A DNA stretch of 19,321 nt from Pseudomonadota bacterium (GTDB lineage: Bacteria; Desulfobacterota; Syntrophia; Syntrophales; UBA5619), in contig JAHIMW010000041.1 in NCBI GenBank assembly GCA_018896355.1, positions 1 through 19,321 on the forward strand, given 5' to 3'. Below the pieces are notes generated by a model. That model was not told where the DNA came from. It worked only from the letters and a program-made list of their open reading frames with translations, and did not search any database. The position numbers and the translations under genes were made by a program. Below, one piece after another: positions 1-6,814 of this stretch; the stretch's first letter is position 1, and each line of letters opens with the position of its first letter.

Positions 1-260
1 ACCGCCTTGACCCCGAGGAGCCGGGCCATGGATTTGGTGGAAACTTGCCGGTCCCCGTGCATAAGGATGATGAGGGGCTCTCGACGGTCGTCCTCCATGA
101 CGAGGGTCTTGATCACCTGGTGCTCTTCGACCCCCAACTCCCGCGCCGACACCCGCGTACCCCCTTGTTCCTCGTAGCGGTACGGGCGCAGCGTGTAGGC
201 CATTCCATTTTTCTTCATGAAGAGGATGGCGGGGGTGACCGGTATCCGCTCTTTGACCAT
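1..260 (-). CDS. ybaK: YbaK/EbsC-family aminoacyl-tRNA deacylase, N-terminal part (runs off the left edge)
   Basis: Read on the minus strand from the ATG at 260-258, the frame is open to the window edge (86 codons). The start MVKERIPVTPAILFMKK, followed by KTLVMEDD near residues 55-62 and LIILMHGDRQVSTKSMAR near 66-83, matches the YbaK/EbsC (ProX-like) editing domain, where a TPA start, a KTL strand and a conserved K/D-rich helix recur. The family hydrolyses mischarged tRNA, typically Cys-tRNA(Pro), in the cytosol. The C-terminal half is missing, so the exact specificity (YbaK, ProX or a related deacylase) cannot be set. The start is supported by GAGGGG (complement of 267-272) five to six bases upstream of ATG, and by a promoter just beyond it. 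The gene lies downstream of the Lys-rich gene on the same strand but has its own promoter. Confidence 0.75.
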   Translation of the reverse strand, partial: MVKERIPVTPAILFMKKNGMAYTLRPYRYEEQGGTRVSARELGVEEHQVIKTLVMEDDRREPLIILMHGDRQVSTKSMARLLGVKA

Positions 261-285
261 GCTTTTCCCCTCAATCAACAGCCAT

Positions 286-314
286 AGTATAACCATGAAA
301 TGGCGGAAGGTCAA
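286..314 (-). promoter_or_regulatory. sigma70-type promoter of the ybaK-like gene
   Basis: On the minus strand, TTGACC (complement of 309-314) and TATACT (complement of 286-291) are separated by exactly 17 bp. Transcription would start near 279, giving a leader of about 20 nt that contains the GAGGGG ribosome site before the ATG at 260. The spacing and position support a real promoter. Confidence 0.7.
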
Positions 315-414
315 TGACCTGTCGCGGGGGCTACGGAACGGGCGATCCGTACGAGGCCTTCTTCCGGAGGCTCTTCGGGATTCAGGATTCCACCGGGAAA
401 TTTCCACAGAGAGC

Positions 415-765
415 CTAAGCCTGCTGGGGCTTGGCCTCTTCTTCCTTCTTTTTTTTCTTCTTGGCCTTCGCCTCCGGGGGCGGTTCCGGCGCGGCTTTTT
501 TCGCCTTGGAGGGCTCTTCCTTCGGCTTCGCCAGGCGTTCGGCCTTCACCGCGGCAAGTTCCGCCGTCCGCTGCACATTGGCTGCGATCGCCCTCAGACG
601 GGTTGCCGTCTCTTTGAGTTTCGCCTTCAGTTCTTTGACGAGCGCGTCCCGCGCGATCTTCTTTTCGTCTATCCCCTTTTCGGCAAGAAGGGTCAAGCGC
701 TTCTGAAGCTTCGCCTCCAGCGTGGCCTTCTGTTTCAGCCGTGTTTCCTTGCTCTCGGATGCCAT
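415..765 (-). CDS. Small Lys/Ala-rich coiled-coil protein, function unknown
   Basis: A 116-residue, strongly basic protein. Residues 1-75 are rich in K, L, A and E with heptad-like spacing and probably form an alpha-helical coiled coil. From about residue 78 the chain is low-complexity: Pro/Ala/Lys/Glu-rich, with PEPPPEAK and then a run of six lysines. There is no signal peptide or membrane segment. The ATG at 765-763 has AGGAG seven bases upstream. No family is recognised; a histone H1-like or nucleoid-associated role is suggested only by the basic Ala/Lys/Pro tail, and ribosome or RNA association is equally possible. The overlapping plus-strand frames are Phe/Leu/Arg-rich mirrors of this composition and were not called. 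Confidence 0.65.
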   Translation of the reverse strand: MASESKETRLKQKATLEAKLQKRLTLLAEKGIDEKKIARDALVKELKAKLKETATRLRAIAANVQRTAELAAVKAERLAKPKEEPSKAKKAAPEPPPEAKAKKKKKKEEEAKPQQA

Positions 766-807
766 GGTTGTCTCCTTTTTTTGTCTGTCCGGTTCTGTTC
801 TTAAAGC

Positions 808-840
808 CGCTTCCGGCGAACCGCCCGGTCAGCGGAAGCG
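808..840 (-). other. Stem-loop in the leader of the Lys-rich gene
   Basis: Inverted repeat CGCTTCCG (808-815) / CGGAAGCG (833-840), an 8-bp perfect stem. Inside it lies a second small stem GGCG-AAC-CGCC (815-825), which overlaps the first by one base, so the two are alternatives or a branched fold. On the minus strand this falls about 43-75 nt upstream of the Lys-rich gene start, in its presumed leader. No well-spaced promoter was found for that gene. Whether the structure regulates anything is unknown. Confidence 0.35.
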
Positions 841-953
841 TTCTTTTATCAGGGTTTCAGCAAAAAATCCAGTTCATTTGCCGTGCTTGATCGATTTCCA
901 ATCTCTCCTTCGGCAACATTTTATTTGAGGCCATTCGCGATCTTGCGTTGTCC

Positions 954-982
954 TTGACAGAGCCCTTTTTTTCTCCTATGTT
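954..982 (+). promoter_or_regulatory. sigma70-type promoter of the lipoprotein gene (possibly lipoprotein-acd-etfBA)
   Basis: A perfect TTGACA (954-959), a 17-bp spacer and TATGTT (977-982). The predicted start is near 989, about 70 nt before the ATG at 1058. It is the best match to the consensus -35 in this window. Because acd follows the lipoprotein gene by only 19 bp, this promoter may also drive acd-etfB-etfA. Confidence 0.7.
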
Positions 983-1057
983 ACAGGACGGATCGGGCGT
1001 TCTGACGTAGAATCCAGCACAACGGTTCCCGTTGCCGCTTCAATAAGGAGAAAGATT

Positions 1058-1789
1058 ATGAGAAAATCAAATATCACGATTCTAACTGTGCTTCTAACGG
1101 TGGTGTGGCTTGCGGGGTGCACGAGCTACGAGCGGCAGGTGGTGCCCTTCAAGATGCCTGCCGCCTATCCAAATGCCACTGCGGTGGCAGGCGCGACTAT
1201 CGCCGCCAAAGTGTACGATAACAGCGAGGAGGCGACCGCGGCCTTCGGTTTTGACATCCGCGGCGCAGGAATTCTCCCCGTCCAGGTTATTTTCGACAAC
1301 ACGGGCGGCCATCCGCTGGAGATCCTGACGGAGAAAACATATCTTGTCGATGAGGAGGCCAACCTCTGGCCGATCCTCGATCAGAGAATGGCCTATGACC
1401 GACTCTCCGGGAAGACCGAGTTGGGGAAGGTTATGCCGGAGGCCGCGAAGGGGGGTTTTCTGGCCGGCGCGGCCGGCGCGGTCATCGGTGCGGCGATCGG
1501 AATCGTAACGGGACAAAACGTGGCTGCGGCCGCCGGGAAGGGGGCTGCGGTCGGGGCCGCGGCCGGGATAACGATGGGCGGGGCCAAGGGGCTGGGGGAA
1601 TCGGATGTCCGGCAGCAGATCCAGGAGGATCTCCGGAACCGCTCCCTCGCAAAGCGCGCAATCCCCCCGCGGGAAGTGGCCCATGGTTTCATCTTCTACC
1701 CGGGGGAGGCCAAGAAGCCGAAAGAGCTGCGGATCAGCATCCAGGCGATGGATACGAAGCAGATCTATCCGCTGATCCTGAAATTTTAA
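1058..1789 (+). CDS. Lipoprotein with glycine-zipper segment
   Basis: 243 residues. The N-terminus is a lipoprotein signal: MRKSN, a hydrophobic stretch, then the lipobox LAGC with the acylated cysteine at residue 21. The mature N-terminus CTSYE gives no Asp at +2, which in Gram-negatives favours outer-membrane sorting. Residues about 130-180 are a Gly/Ala-rich hydrophobic stretch with GxxxG-like spacing (GGFLAGAAGAVIGAAIGIVTG), typical of glycine-zipper membrane-associating domains. The flanking regions (DNTGGHPLEIL; PREVAHGFIFYPGE) look like a beta-rich soluble domain. AAGGAG at 1045-1050 supports the ATG. Function is unknown; an envelope role is inferred. acd starts 19 bp downstream, so co-transcription is possible though the functions look unrelated. 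Confidence 0.8.
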   Translation: MRKSNITILTVLLTVVWLAGCTSYERQVVPFKMPAAYPNATAVAGATIAAKVYDNSEEATAAFGFDIRGAGILPVQVIFDNTGGHPLEILTEKTYLVDEEANLWPILDQRMAYDRLSGKTELGKVMPEAAKGGFLAGAAGAVIGAAIGIVTGQNVAAAAGKGAAVGAAAGITMGGAKGLGESDVRQQIQEDLRNRSLAKRAIPPREVAHGFIFYPGEAKKPKELRISIQAMDTKQIYPLILKF

Positions 1790-1808
1790 AAACCTTTGGA
1801 GTGGGTCT

Positions 1809-2957
1809 GTGGATTTCAATCCCTGCATGAAACACAAGGTGGTCCGCAAGGCGGTGCGCATGTTCGCCGAGGCGGAGCTCGGCCCCATCGCCCATGATAT
1901 CGACCGGGACGCCCGCTTCCCGACGGAGGTCATGGAGAAGATGCGACCTCTGCACTTCTTCGGCCTCCAGGCGCCGAAGGCGTACGGCGGCGCGGAGATG
2001 GACACGATCAGCTACGCGATCGTCATCGAAGAGATATCGCGCATCAGCGCAGCGGTCGGCCTCTGCCTGACCGTCCACAACAGCGTCGGGATCTACCCGA
2101 TCGTCCGTTTCGGGACGGAGGAACAGAAAAAACGGTTTCTGCCGGCGATGACGGGCGGCCTGCAGATCGGGGCCTTCTGTCTGACCGAGGCCAACGCCGG
2201 CTCCGATGCGGGCGGCGTGGAGACTCTTGCCGTCCGGGATGGCAACGACTACGTCATCAACGGCACGAAGATTTTCGTGACCAACGGCAGCATCTGCGGC
2301 ACGGCGCTGATCTTTGCAATTACGGACACGCAGAACCCCCAGCGGAGCGCCGGGGTATTCATCGTGGAGAAGGGCAACCCCGGCTTCGCCGTGGGCGAAA
2401 TCGAAGACCTCTGCGGGATGCGGGCGAACCCCGTCTCCTCCCTCTTCCTGGAGGAGTGCCGCGTTCCGGAGACGAACCTGCTCGGCCGTCCCGGCGACGG
2501 GCTCAAGATCGGTCTTGCGACCCTCGATGCGGGCCGCATCGGCATTGCCGCCCAGGCGCTGGGACTCGCCCAGGCCGCCTTCGAGGACTCGGTCCGCTAC
2601 TCCAAGGAGCGGCAGCAGTTCAAGAAGCCGATCTCCTCCTTCCAGACGATCCGGAATTACCTGGCCGATATGGCGACGGAGATCGATGCGGCGCGGCTGC
2701 TGCTCTACCGGGCCTGTGCGGTGAGGGATTCGGGGCGGCCCTTCGGCGCGGAGGCGGCGATGGCAAAGCTCTACTGCAGCGAGACGGCAACCAAGGTGAC
2801 GAACACGGCCGTGCAGATCCACGGGGGATACGGCTACAGCAAGGAGTACGATGTGGAACGCTACTTCCGGGACGCGAAGGTCACGGAGATCTATGAGGGG
2901 ACGAGCGAGGTGCAGCGGATGGTCATCTCCCGCGCGGTGCTCGCCCGGAGGACTTAG
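1809..2957 (+). CDS. Acyl-CoA dehydrogenase (FAD, short-chain/Bcd type)
   Basis: A 382-residue flavoprotein of the acyl-CoA dehydrogenase family, at the usual family length. It interconverts an acyl-CoA and the 2,3-enoyl-CoA in the cytosol and passes electrons to ETF. Visible motifs: helical N-terminal domain (1-115); CLTEANAGSDAGG (124-136), the flavin and substrate loop; FVTNG (156-160); RYSKERQQFKKPIS (263-276); QIHGGYGY (336-343); and IYEGTSEVQR (361-370), where Glu363 is at the catalytic-base position of SCAD and butyryl-CoA dehydrogenase. The start is GTG, with GGAG (1798-1801) seven bases upstream; the encoded (V/M)DF start matches family N-termini better than the ATG at 1827. etfB follows after 3 bp and etfA overlaps etfB, so the enzyme very probably works with this EtfBA. 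Substrate chain length cannot be read from sequence. Confidence 0.93.
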   Translation: MDFNPCMKHKVVRKAVRMFAEAELGPIAHDIDRDARFPTEVMEKMRPLHFFGLQAPKAYGGAEMDTISYAIVIEEISRISAAVGLCLTVHNSVGIYPIVRFGTEEQKKRFLPAMTGGLQIGAFCLTEANAGSDAGGVETLAVRDGNDYVINGTKIFVTNGSICGTALIFAITDTQNPQRSAGVFIVEKGNPGFAVGEIEDLCGMRANPVSSLFLEECRVPETNLLGRPGDGLKIGLATLDAGRIGIAAQALGLAQAAFEDSVRYSKERQQFKKPISSFQTIRNYLADMATEIDAARLLLYRACAVRDSGRPFGAEAAMAKLYCSETATKVTNTAVQIHGGYGYSKEYDVERYFRDAKVTEIYEGTSEVQRMVISRAVLARRT

Positions 2958-2960
2958 AAG

Positions 2961-3791
2961 ATGGTGAAGATGGTCGTTTGCATCAAGCAGGTGCCGATGG
3001 TCTCGGAACTCCCCTGGGACCCGGCGACGGGGACCCTCCAGCGGGATCTGGCGGAGGGGATGATGAACCCCGCCTGTCGTTCGGCCCTCGATGCGGCCCT
3101 CCGGATCAAAGAGACCGCGGGGGGCGAAATCACCGCGATCACGATGGGGCCGCCGATGGCCGAAGAGGTGCTCCGCGAGGCGATCGCCCTCGGGGCGGAC
3201 AGGGGCATCCTGCTGACCGACCGGAAAATGGCCGGCGCGGACACCTCCGTGACCTCCCATACGCTCGCCCGGGCGATCGAGAAGGCCTGCCAGGGCTTTG
3301 ATCTTGTGCTGTGCGGCTGCTCCACGAGCGACAGCGAAACCGCCCAGGTCGGCCCCCAACTGGCCGAGGAGCTCGACATCCCCGGCGTGGCCTATGTCGA
3401 CGAGATCGAGCTATCCCGGGGGGCGGTCCGGATGCGCCGGATCTCCGACCATTTTCTCGAAACGCTGGAGATGGATCTTCCCGGCATCGTTACTGTGACG
3501 ACCGGCCATTATGCCCCGAGGCATGTGCCGCTGGGCGGTCTCCAGGCGGCGTTCACGGGAGCGCAGATCGACTCCCTCGATGCGGAAGCCGTCGGTCTTG
3601 ATCCGGAGTGGATCGGCGCGAAGGGTTCCGCCACGAAAATCCGCAACGTCTTCTCGCCGACGGCGGGGAAGAAGAACATCGTCCTGACCGGCGCGCCGAA
3701 GCGGATCGTGGAGCAGCTCTTCGATCTGTTCGACGACAAGATCGGCGGCGCGATCGGAAAGGACCTGAAAACGGACAAGAATTCAAAATGA
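2961..3791 (+). CDS. etfB: Electron transfer flavoprotein, beta subunit
   Basis: 276 residues. The N-terminus VVCIKQVP, with DPATGTLQRD near 20-29 and MNPACRSALDAALRIKE near 35-51, is the EtfB fold (adenine-nucleotide alpha-hydrolase-like). The segment SDSETAQVGPQLAEEL (123-138) resembles the DGDTAQVGP motif of EtfBs from electron-bifurcating complexes, rather than the corresponding AMP-binding segment of the mitochondrial type. This suggests, without proof, FAD rather than AMP in this subunit. The ATG at 2961 is preceded by GGAGG (2947-2951) inside the end of acd, showing translational coupling. Its stop overlaps the etfA start (ATGA, 3788-3791). With EtfA it accepts or donates electrons for the adjacent dehydrogenase. 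Confidence 0.92.
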   Translation: MVKMVVCIKQVPMVSELPWDPATGTLQRDLAEGMMNPACRSALDAALRIKETAGGEITAITMGPPMAEEVLREAIALGADRGILLTDRKMAGADTSVTSHTLARAIEKACQGFDLVLCGCSTSDSETAQVGPQLAEELDIPGVAYVDEIELSRGAVRMRRISDHFLETLEMDLPGIVTVTTGHYAPRHVPLGGLQAAFTGAQIDSLDAEAVGLDPEWIGAKGSATKIRNVFSPTAGKKNIVLTGAPKRIVEQLFDLFDDKIGGAIGKDLKTDKNSK

Positions 3792-4786
3792 GCACAAAAA
3801 AAAGAGCCATCTGGGTCTTCGGAGACTACCGGAACTACTTTCAGAATCGCGTGACGCTGCAGCTCCTCTCCCGGGCGATGGATCTGGCGGCAAAGATCGA
3901 CGCCGAGGTTTGCGCCGTCGTCTTCGGCAACAAGGTGGACGAGTGGGTGGGGGAGTATATCGCCCACGGCGCCGATAAAGTCTACCTCGCCGACCATCCG
4001 CGGCTGGCCGCCTACAGCATGGAGACCTACACGCTATTGATGGAGCGGCTGGTGCGCCACGAGAAGCCGGAGATCATCCTCGTCGGAGCCACCACCTTTG
4101 GACGGGAATTCGCCTCCCGCGTCGCGAAGCGCCTCGGGACGGGCCTCACCGCGGACTGCATCGGCCTCGACATCGACCCGGAGGGCCTCCTCCTCCAGAG
4201 GGCGCCCTCCTTCGGCGGCAACCTCGTTGCGGAAATCGTCACCCCGGAACGGAGGCCGCAGATGGCCACGGTCCGCCCGGGGACATTCCAGGAGATCCCC
4301 CACGATTACAACCGGACCGGCAAGGTGGTGAAGGTTCCCCTGCCGAAGTCCCTTCCCGCCGACCGGGTCCGTCTGCTCTGCTCGGAGCGCTCTCCCCAGC
4401 GGGAGCAGAAGCTGGAAGATGCGAAGGTGGTCGTCTGCGGCGGGCGCGGTCTGGGGAGCAAAAAGAAATTCGCGAAGCTCTTCGAACTTGCCGAACTTCT
4501 ATGCGGCGAGGTGGGCGCAACGCGTCCCGTCGTCTATGCGGACTGGGCGGAGCATGACGCGCTGGTCGGCCAGGCGGGCAAACAGATCCGGCCGCAGATC
4601 CTCTTATCCTTCGGGATCAGCGGAGCCATCCAGCACACCGCCGCCTGCAATGACGCGAAATTCATCATCGCGGTGAACAAGAACCCGAACGCGGCGATGA
4701 TGAAGCGGGCCGATGTCGCGATCGTCGCCGATGCAAGCCAGATCTGCAACGCCCTCATCCAGGAGCTCAAACGGCGGATCCGCTGA
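3788..4786 (+). CDS. etfA: Electron transfer flavoprotein, alpha subunit
   Basis: 332 residues from the ATG at 3788, which overlaps the etfB stop by 4 bp. The frame is open further upstream, but that extension is a shadow of etfB. The N-terminal domain begins AIWVFGDY and continues with ADKVYLADH (62-70) and ILVGATTFGREFASRVAKRL (97-116). The C-terminal FAD-binding domain has CGGRGLGSKKKF (217-228), GQAGKQIRPQ (261-270), FGISGAIQH (275-283) and AVNKNPNAAMMKRADVAIVAD (295-315), in family order. The usual GQTGK is GQAGK here. There is no N-terminal ferredoxin extension and no ETF:quinone oxidoreductase gene in the window, so the final electron partner is not shown. Confidence 0.93.
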   Translation: MSTKKRAIWVFGDYRNYFQNRVTLQLLSRAMDLAAKIDAEVCAVVFGNKVDEWVGEYIAHGADKVYLADHPRLAAYSMETYTLLMERLVRHEKPEIILVGATTFGREFASRVAKRLGTGLTADCIGLDIDPEGLLLQRAPSFGGNLVAEIVTPERRPQMATVRPGTFQEIPHDYNRTGKVVKVPLPKSLPADRVRLLCSERSPQREQKLEDAKVVVCGGRGLGSKKKFAKLFELAELLCGEVGATRPVVYADWAEHDALVGQAGKQIRPQILLSFGISGAIQHTAACNDAKFIIAVNKNPNAAMMKRADVAIVADASQICNALIQELKRRIR

Positions 4787-4788
4787 CG

Positions 4789-4910
4789 GGGCTGTTGAAA
4801 AACGCCCGTCTGCTGCGTTCCTTCATCCTTCGTCGCTGCGACGTACATAGAGGTACGTCTCGCTCCTCAGGATTTCGGAGGCCTTGCATCCGGCCATTTT
4901 TGAACAGCCC
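4789..4910 (+). repeat. 122-bp symmetric imperfect palindrome between etfA and the HD gene
   Basis: The outer arms GGGCTGTTGAAAAACG (4789-4804) and CATTTTTGAACAGCCC (4895-4910) are inverted repeats with three mismatches in 16. The centre is GACGTAC-ATAGAG-GTACGTC (4840-4859), a perfect 7-bp inverted repeat whose midpoint (4849.5) is exactly that of the whole element. The arms between are partly complementary, so the element can fold as one long hairpin on either strand. It fills the gap between convergent genes, starting 2 bp after the etfA stop, and could serve both as a bidirectional terminator. It looks like a dispersed intergenic repeat; copy number outside the window is unknown. Confidence 0.75.
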
Positions 4911-4923
4911 TGGCCCGGCGCCG

Positions 4924-5478
4924 TCATAATCCGAGGCGTCCGGCGATCCCCTGCATCGCGGCAAGCGCGATTCCGACGAACTCGTCGAGCGGCAGGCCGA
5001 TCTTCTCGCACTCCCGGATCGTGTCACGGTTCACCGAGGCGGCGAAGGCCCGCTCCTTCATCCTTTTCGTGATCGACTTCACCTTGACGCCGGCGATCTT
5101 TCTGTCGGGGTAGATCAGCGCCGTCGCCACGACGAGACCGGTTACCGTCTCCCCGGCGGCGAGTGCGTGCTGGAACTCCGTATGCCGGACCGTTCCGCAG
5201 ACCGACTCGTTGTGCATCTTCACCGCGTCGATGATCTCCGGGTCGATCCCCGCCTCTGTCAGGATCCGCACCGCCTCGCAGCCGTGGCGGGTCAGGTCGC
5301 CGCCCACGACCTCGATGTCGATGTCGTGGAGAAGTCCCGCCCGCCCCCACTTCTCCTCGTCCCGCCCGAGCCTCCGCGCCAGTGCCCGGAGAACCGCCTC
5401 GGAGGCGTAACTGTGGTCCAGCATCCGTTCGTTCGTGACGTATCTTTTGAGCAGCTCTTCCGCACCGTCCCTGTTCAT
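4924..5478 (-). CDS. HD-domain protein (HDIG-type putative metal-dependent phosphohydrolase)
   Basis: 184 residues. The metal-binding HD pattern is visible: His22 (LDHSYASEA), His51-Asp52 (GLLHDIDIE), His65 (TRHGCEA) and His89 (KMHNES), matching the short bacterial HDIG group. These proteins are cytosolic and usually hydrolyse phosphate or phosphodiester bonds; the substrate here is not known. No partner domain (GGDEF, RelA, tRNA nucleotidyltransferase) is attached. The start ATG at 5478 has AGGGG about eight bases upstream. The gene is divergent from the SEC-C gene and convergent with etfA. A possible but poorly spaced promoter exists on the minus strand: TTGAAT (complement of 5554-5559) and TATGAT (complement of 5533-5538), with only 15 bp between. 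Confidence 0.82.
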   Translation of the reverse strand: MNRDGAEELLKRYVTNERMLDHSYASEAVLRALARRLGRDEEKWGRAGLLHDIDIEVVGGDLTRHGCEAVRILTEAGIDPEIIDAVKMHNESVCGTVRHTEFQHALAAGETVTGLVVATALIYPDRKIAGVKVKSITKRMKERAFAASVNRDTIRECEKIGLPLDEFVGIALAAMQGIAGRLGL

Positions 5479-5600
5479 CCGATCTTCCCCTTTCCTCCCT
5501 GTTCGGGTGAGTCATGAATCCCTTTTGGTGAATCATACATCTTCTCAGGAAAATTCAAAAGGGGTGTTGCGAGAAGGGTATGGCCTGATCCTAATCCATG

Positions 5601-5609
5601 TGCTATAAG
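5601..5609 (+). promoter_or_regulatory. Extended -10 promoter element of the SEC-C gene
   Basis: TGC-TATAAG is a TGn extended -10 box. No good -35 is found 16-18 bp upstream, which is tolerated with extended -10 promoters. It gives a leader of about 22 nt including AAGGAGGAG before the ATG at 5639. Confidence 0.45.
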
Positions 5610-5638
5610 AACCTTCAAATTACAACAAGGAGGAGCCC

Positions 5639-6652
5639 ATGGTCGCCATCGGCCGGAACGATCCCTGCCCTTGCGGTTCGGGGAAAAAGTACAAACACTG
5701 TTGCCTGGGCAAGGAGCCGCCGCCACGGATGTCATCCCTCATGGATGAGCTCAAGGCAGCTATCGCAGGGAAAACCTTCCAATCCCTGGACGAGGCCAAC
5801 GCCTTCGCCCAGGCCTTCACGGAGAGCAAAAACCGGGTTTCGCAACTGGATTTCCTGGGTCTCTCCTCGGAACAGATGCACCGACTCCTGGACTTTCCCT
5901 TCGTGAGGACACGGGAGATCGTGGATATCGACATGGATCTTGCCCCCGCTGCCTTCCGGGGGATCCCGGTGGTCGACAACGCCCTGCTCTTCCTGGGCAG
6001 GCTGGCGGAACAGGAACCGCTGAAGGCCACGGCCAAGGGGAATATCCCCCTGCCTTTCGCCCGGGAGGTCTTGGCGGAGTTGAAAATGCCGGAACGGGAA
6101 CTCCACATTACCTCCATCCGCACGGAAGAAGATGTGCCGATCCTCCACGCCCTGCGGGAGCTCCTGACCCTCTGCGGATGGGTTAAGAAACGTAACAGCC
6201 GTTTTTCTCTCACGGAGAACGGGCGGAAGATCGTTCAGGAAGGTTTTATCGGGGCGGATTTCCGGAACCTTCTGGAAACATTTACGCTGAAATTCAACTG
6301 GGGGTTCATGGACCGGTACCCTCCCTTTTCGATCGTTCAGCAATCCTTCCTCTTCGGCTTGTATCTCCTGCACCGTCAGGCCGGTGGCGAGATCGAGGAG
6401 CAGGCCCTCGCGGATTATTTCCTCCGGGCCTTCCCGCAAGTTCTTGAAGATGCCCGCCGCTACGAGGCGCCTTATCGCGAACCACACGATTTTATTTCAG
6501 GCTGTTTTTCCCTGCGTTTTCTGGAACGGTTCTGCGAGTATTTCGGTTTTGTGACGATCCGGCGGGAAGCGATTTCCGGCCATTTCATCAACCGAAAATT
6601 CGTACAGACGACTGACTTTTTCCGTCAGTACTTGCAATGGCGGGTACAATAA
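5639..6652 (+). CDS. SEC-C zinc-motif protein of unknown function
   Basis: 337 residues. The N-terminus IGRNDPCPCGSGKKYKHCC (4-22) is a complete SEC-C motif (Cys10, Cys12, Cys21, Cys22), the zinc-binding module also found at the SecA C-terminus. The remaining roughly 310 residues are not recognised. Residues about 160-200 (PILHALRELLTLCGWVKKRNSRFSLTENGRKIV, here split only for description as a helix, a helix and a beta-hairpin) resemble a winged-helix fold. The C-terminal third is aromatic- and Arg-rich with no transmembrane helix. A strong AAGGAGGAG precedes the ATG. The gene appears somewhat less GC-rich than its neighbours by eye, which may hint at a separate history. It has its own promoter element and is followed by a promoter for glycogen phosphorylase, so it is probably monocistronic. 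Confidence 0.8.
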   Translation: MVAIGRNDPCPCGSGKKYKHCCLGKEPPPRMSSLMDELKAAIAGKTFQSLDEANAFAQAFTESKNRVSQLDFLGLSSEQMHRLLDFPFVRTREIVDIDMDLAPAAFRGIPVVDNALLFLGRLAEQEPLKATAKGNIPLPFAREVLAELKMPERELHITSIRTEEDVPILHALRELLTLCGWVKKRNSRFSLTENGRKIVQEGFIGADFRNLLETFTLKFNWGFMDRYPPFSIVQQSFLFGLYLLHRQAGGEIEEQALADYFLRAFPQVLEDARRYEAPYREPHDFISGCFSLRFLERFCEYFGFVTIRREAISGHFINRKFVQTTDFFRQYLQWRVQ

Positions 6653-6665
6653 CCCATCGCCGTTA

Positions 6666-6694
6666 TTGACTTGCGGACATCTCTTCCCTATACT
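6666..6694 (+). promoter_or_regulatory. sigma70-type promoter of glgP
   Basis: TTGACT (6666-6671), a 17-bp spacer and TATACT (6689-6694). The predicted start near 6701 gives a leader of about 114 nt to the ATG at 6815. It also argues against the upstream in-frame ATG at 6671, which lies inside the promoter. Confidence 0.65.
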
Positions 6695-6814
6695 GGCGGC
6701 GAGCGTTGCGGATCCGTCAAAGCGCTATCCTCTCCTCTTCATATCCGCGGCAACGGGAGCGGAAAGAAAGATTATCCGGCCGTGAAATCGCGGATCGGCA
6801 TTCGGGAGGAAACC

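Noticed and set aside
217..804. 195-codon plus-strand reading frame
   Set aside because: It is rich in Phe, Leu, Arg and Gly, the mirror of the Lys/Ala/Glu-rich minus-strand gene, and has no ribosome site or family match.
1734..3359. 541-codon minus-strand reading frame
   Set aside because: Antisense to acd and etfB, with shadow-type composition and no recognisable domain.
3608..3787. Upstream extension of etfA
   Set aside because: The extra 60 codons overlap etfB in another frame; the ATG at 3788 overlapping the etfB stop fits the family N-terminus.
6647..6668. CAATAAC/GTTATTG hairpin as a terminator after the SEC-C gene
   Set aside because: The stem is only 7 bp and AT-rich, has no T-run, and overlaps the glgP -35 box.
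6671..6814. 48-codon N-terminal extension of glgP
   Set aside because: The upstream ATG overlaps a promoter, and the ATG at 6815 has a strong ribosome site and gives the normal protein length.
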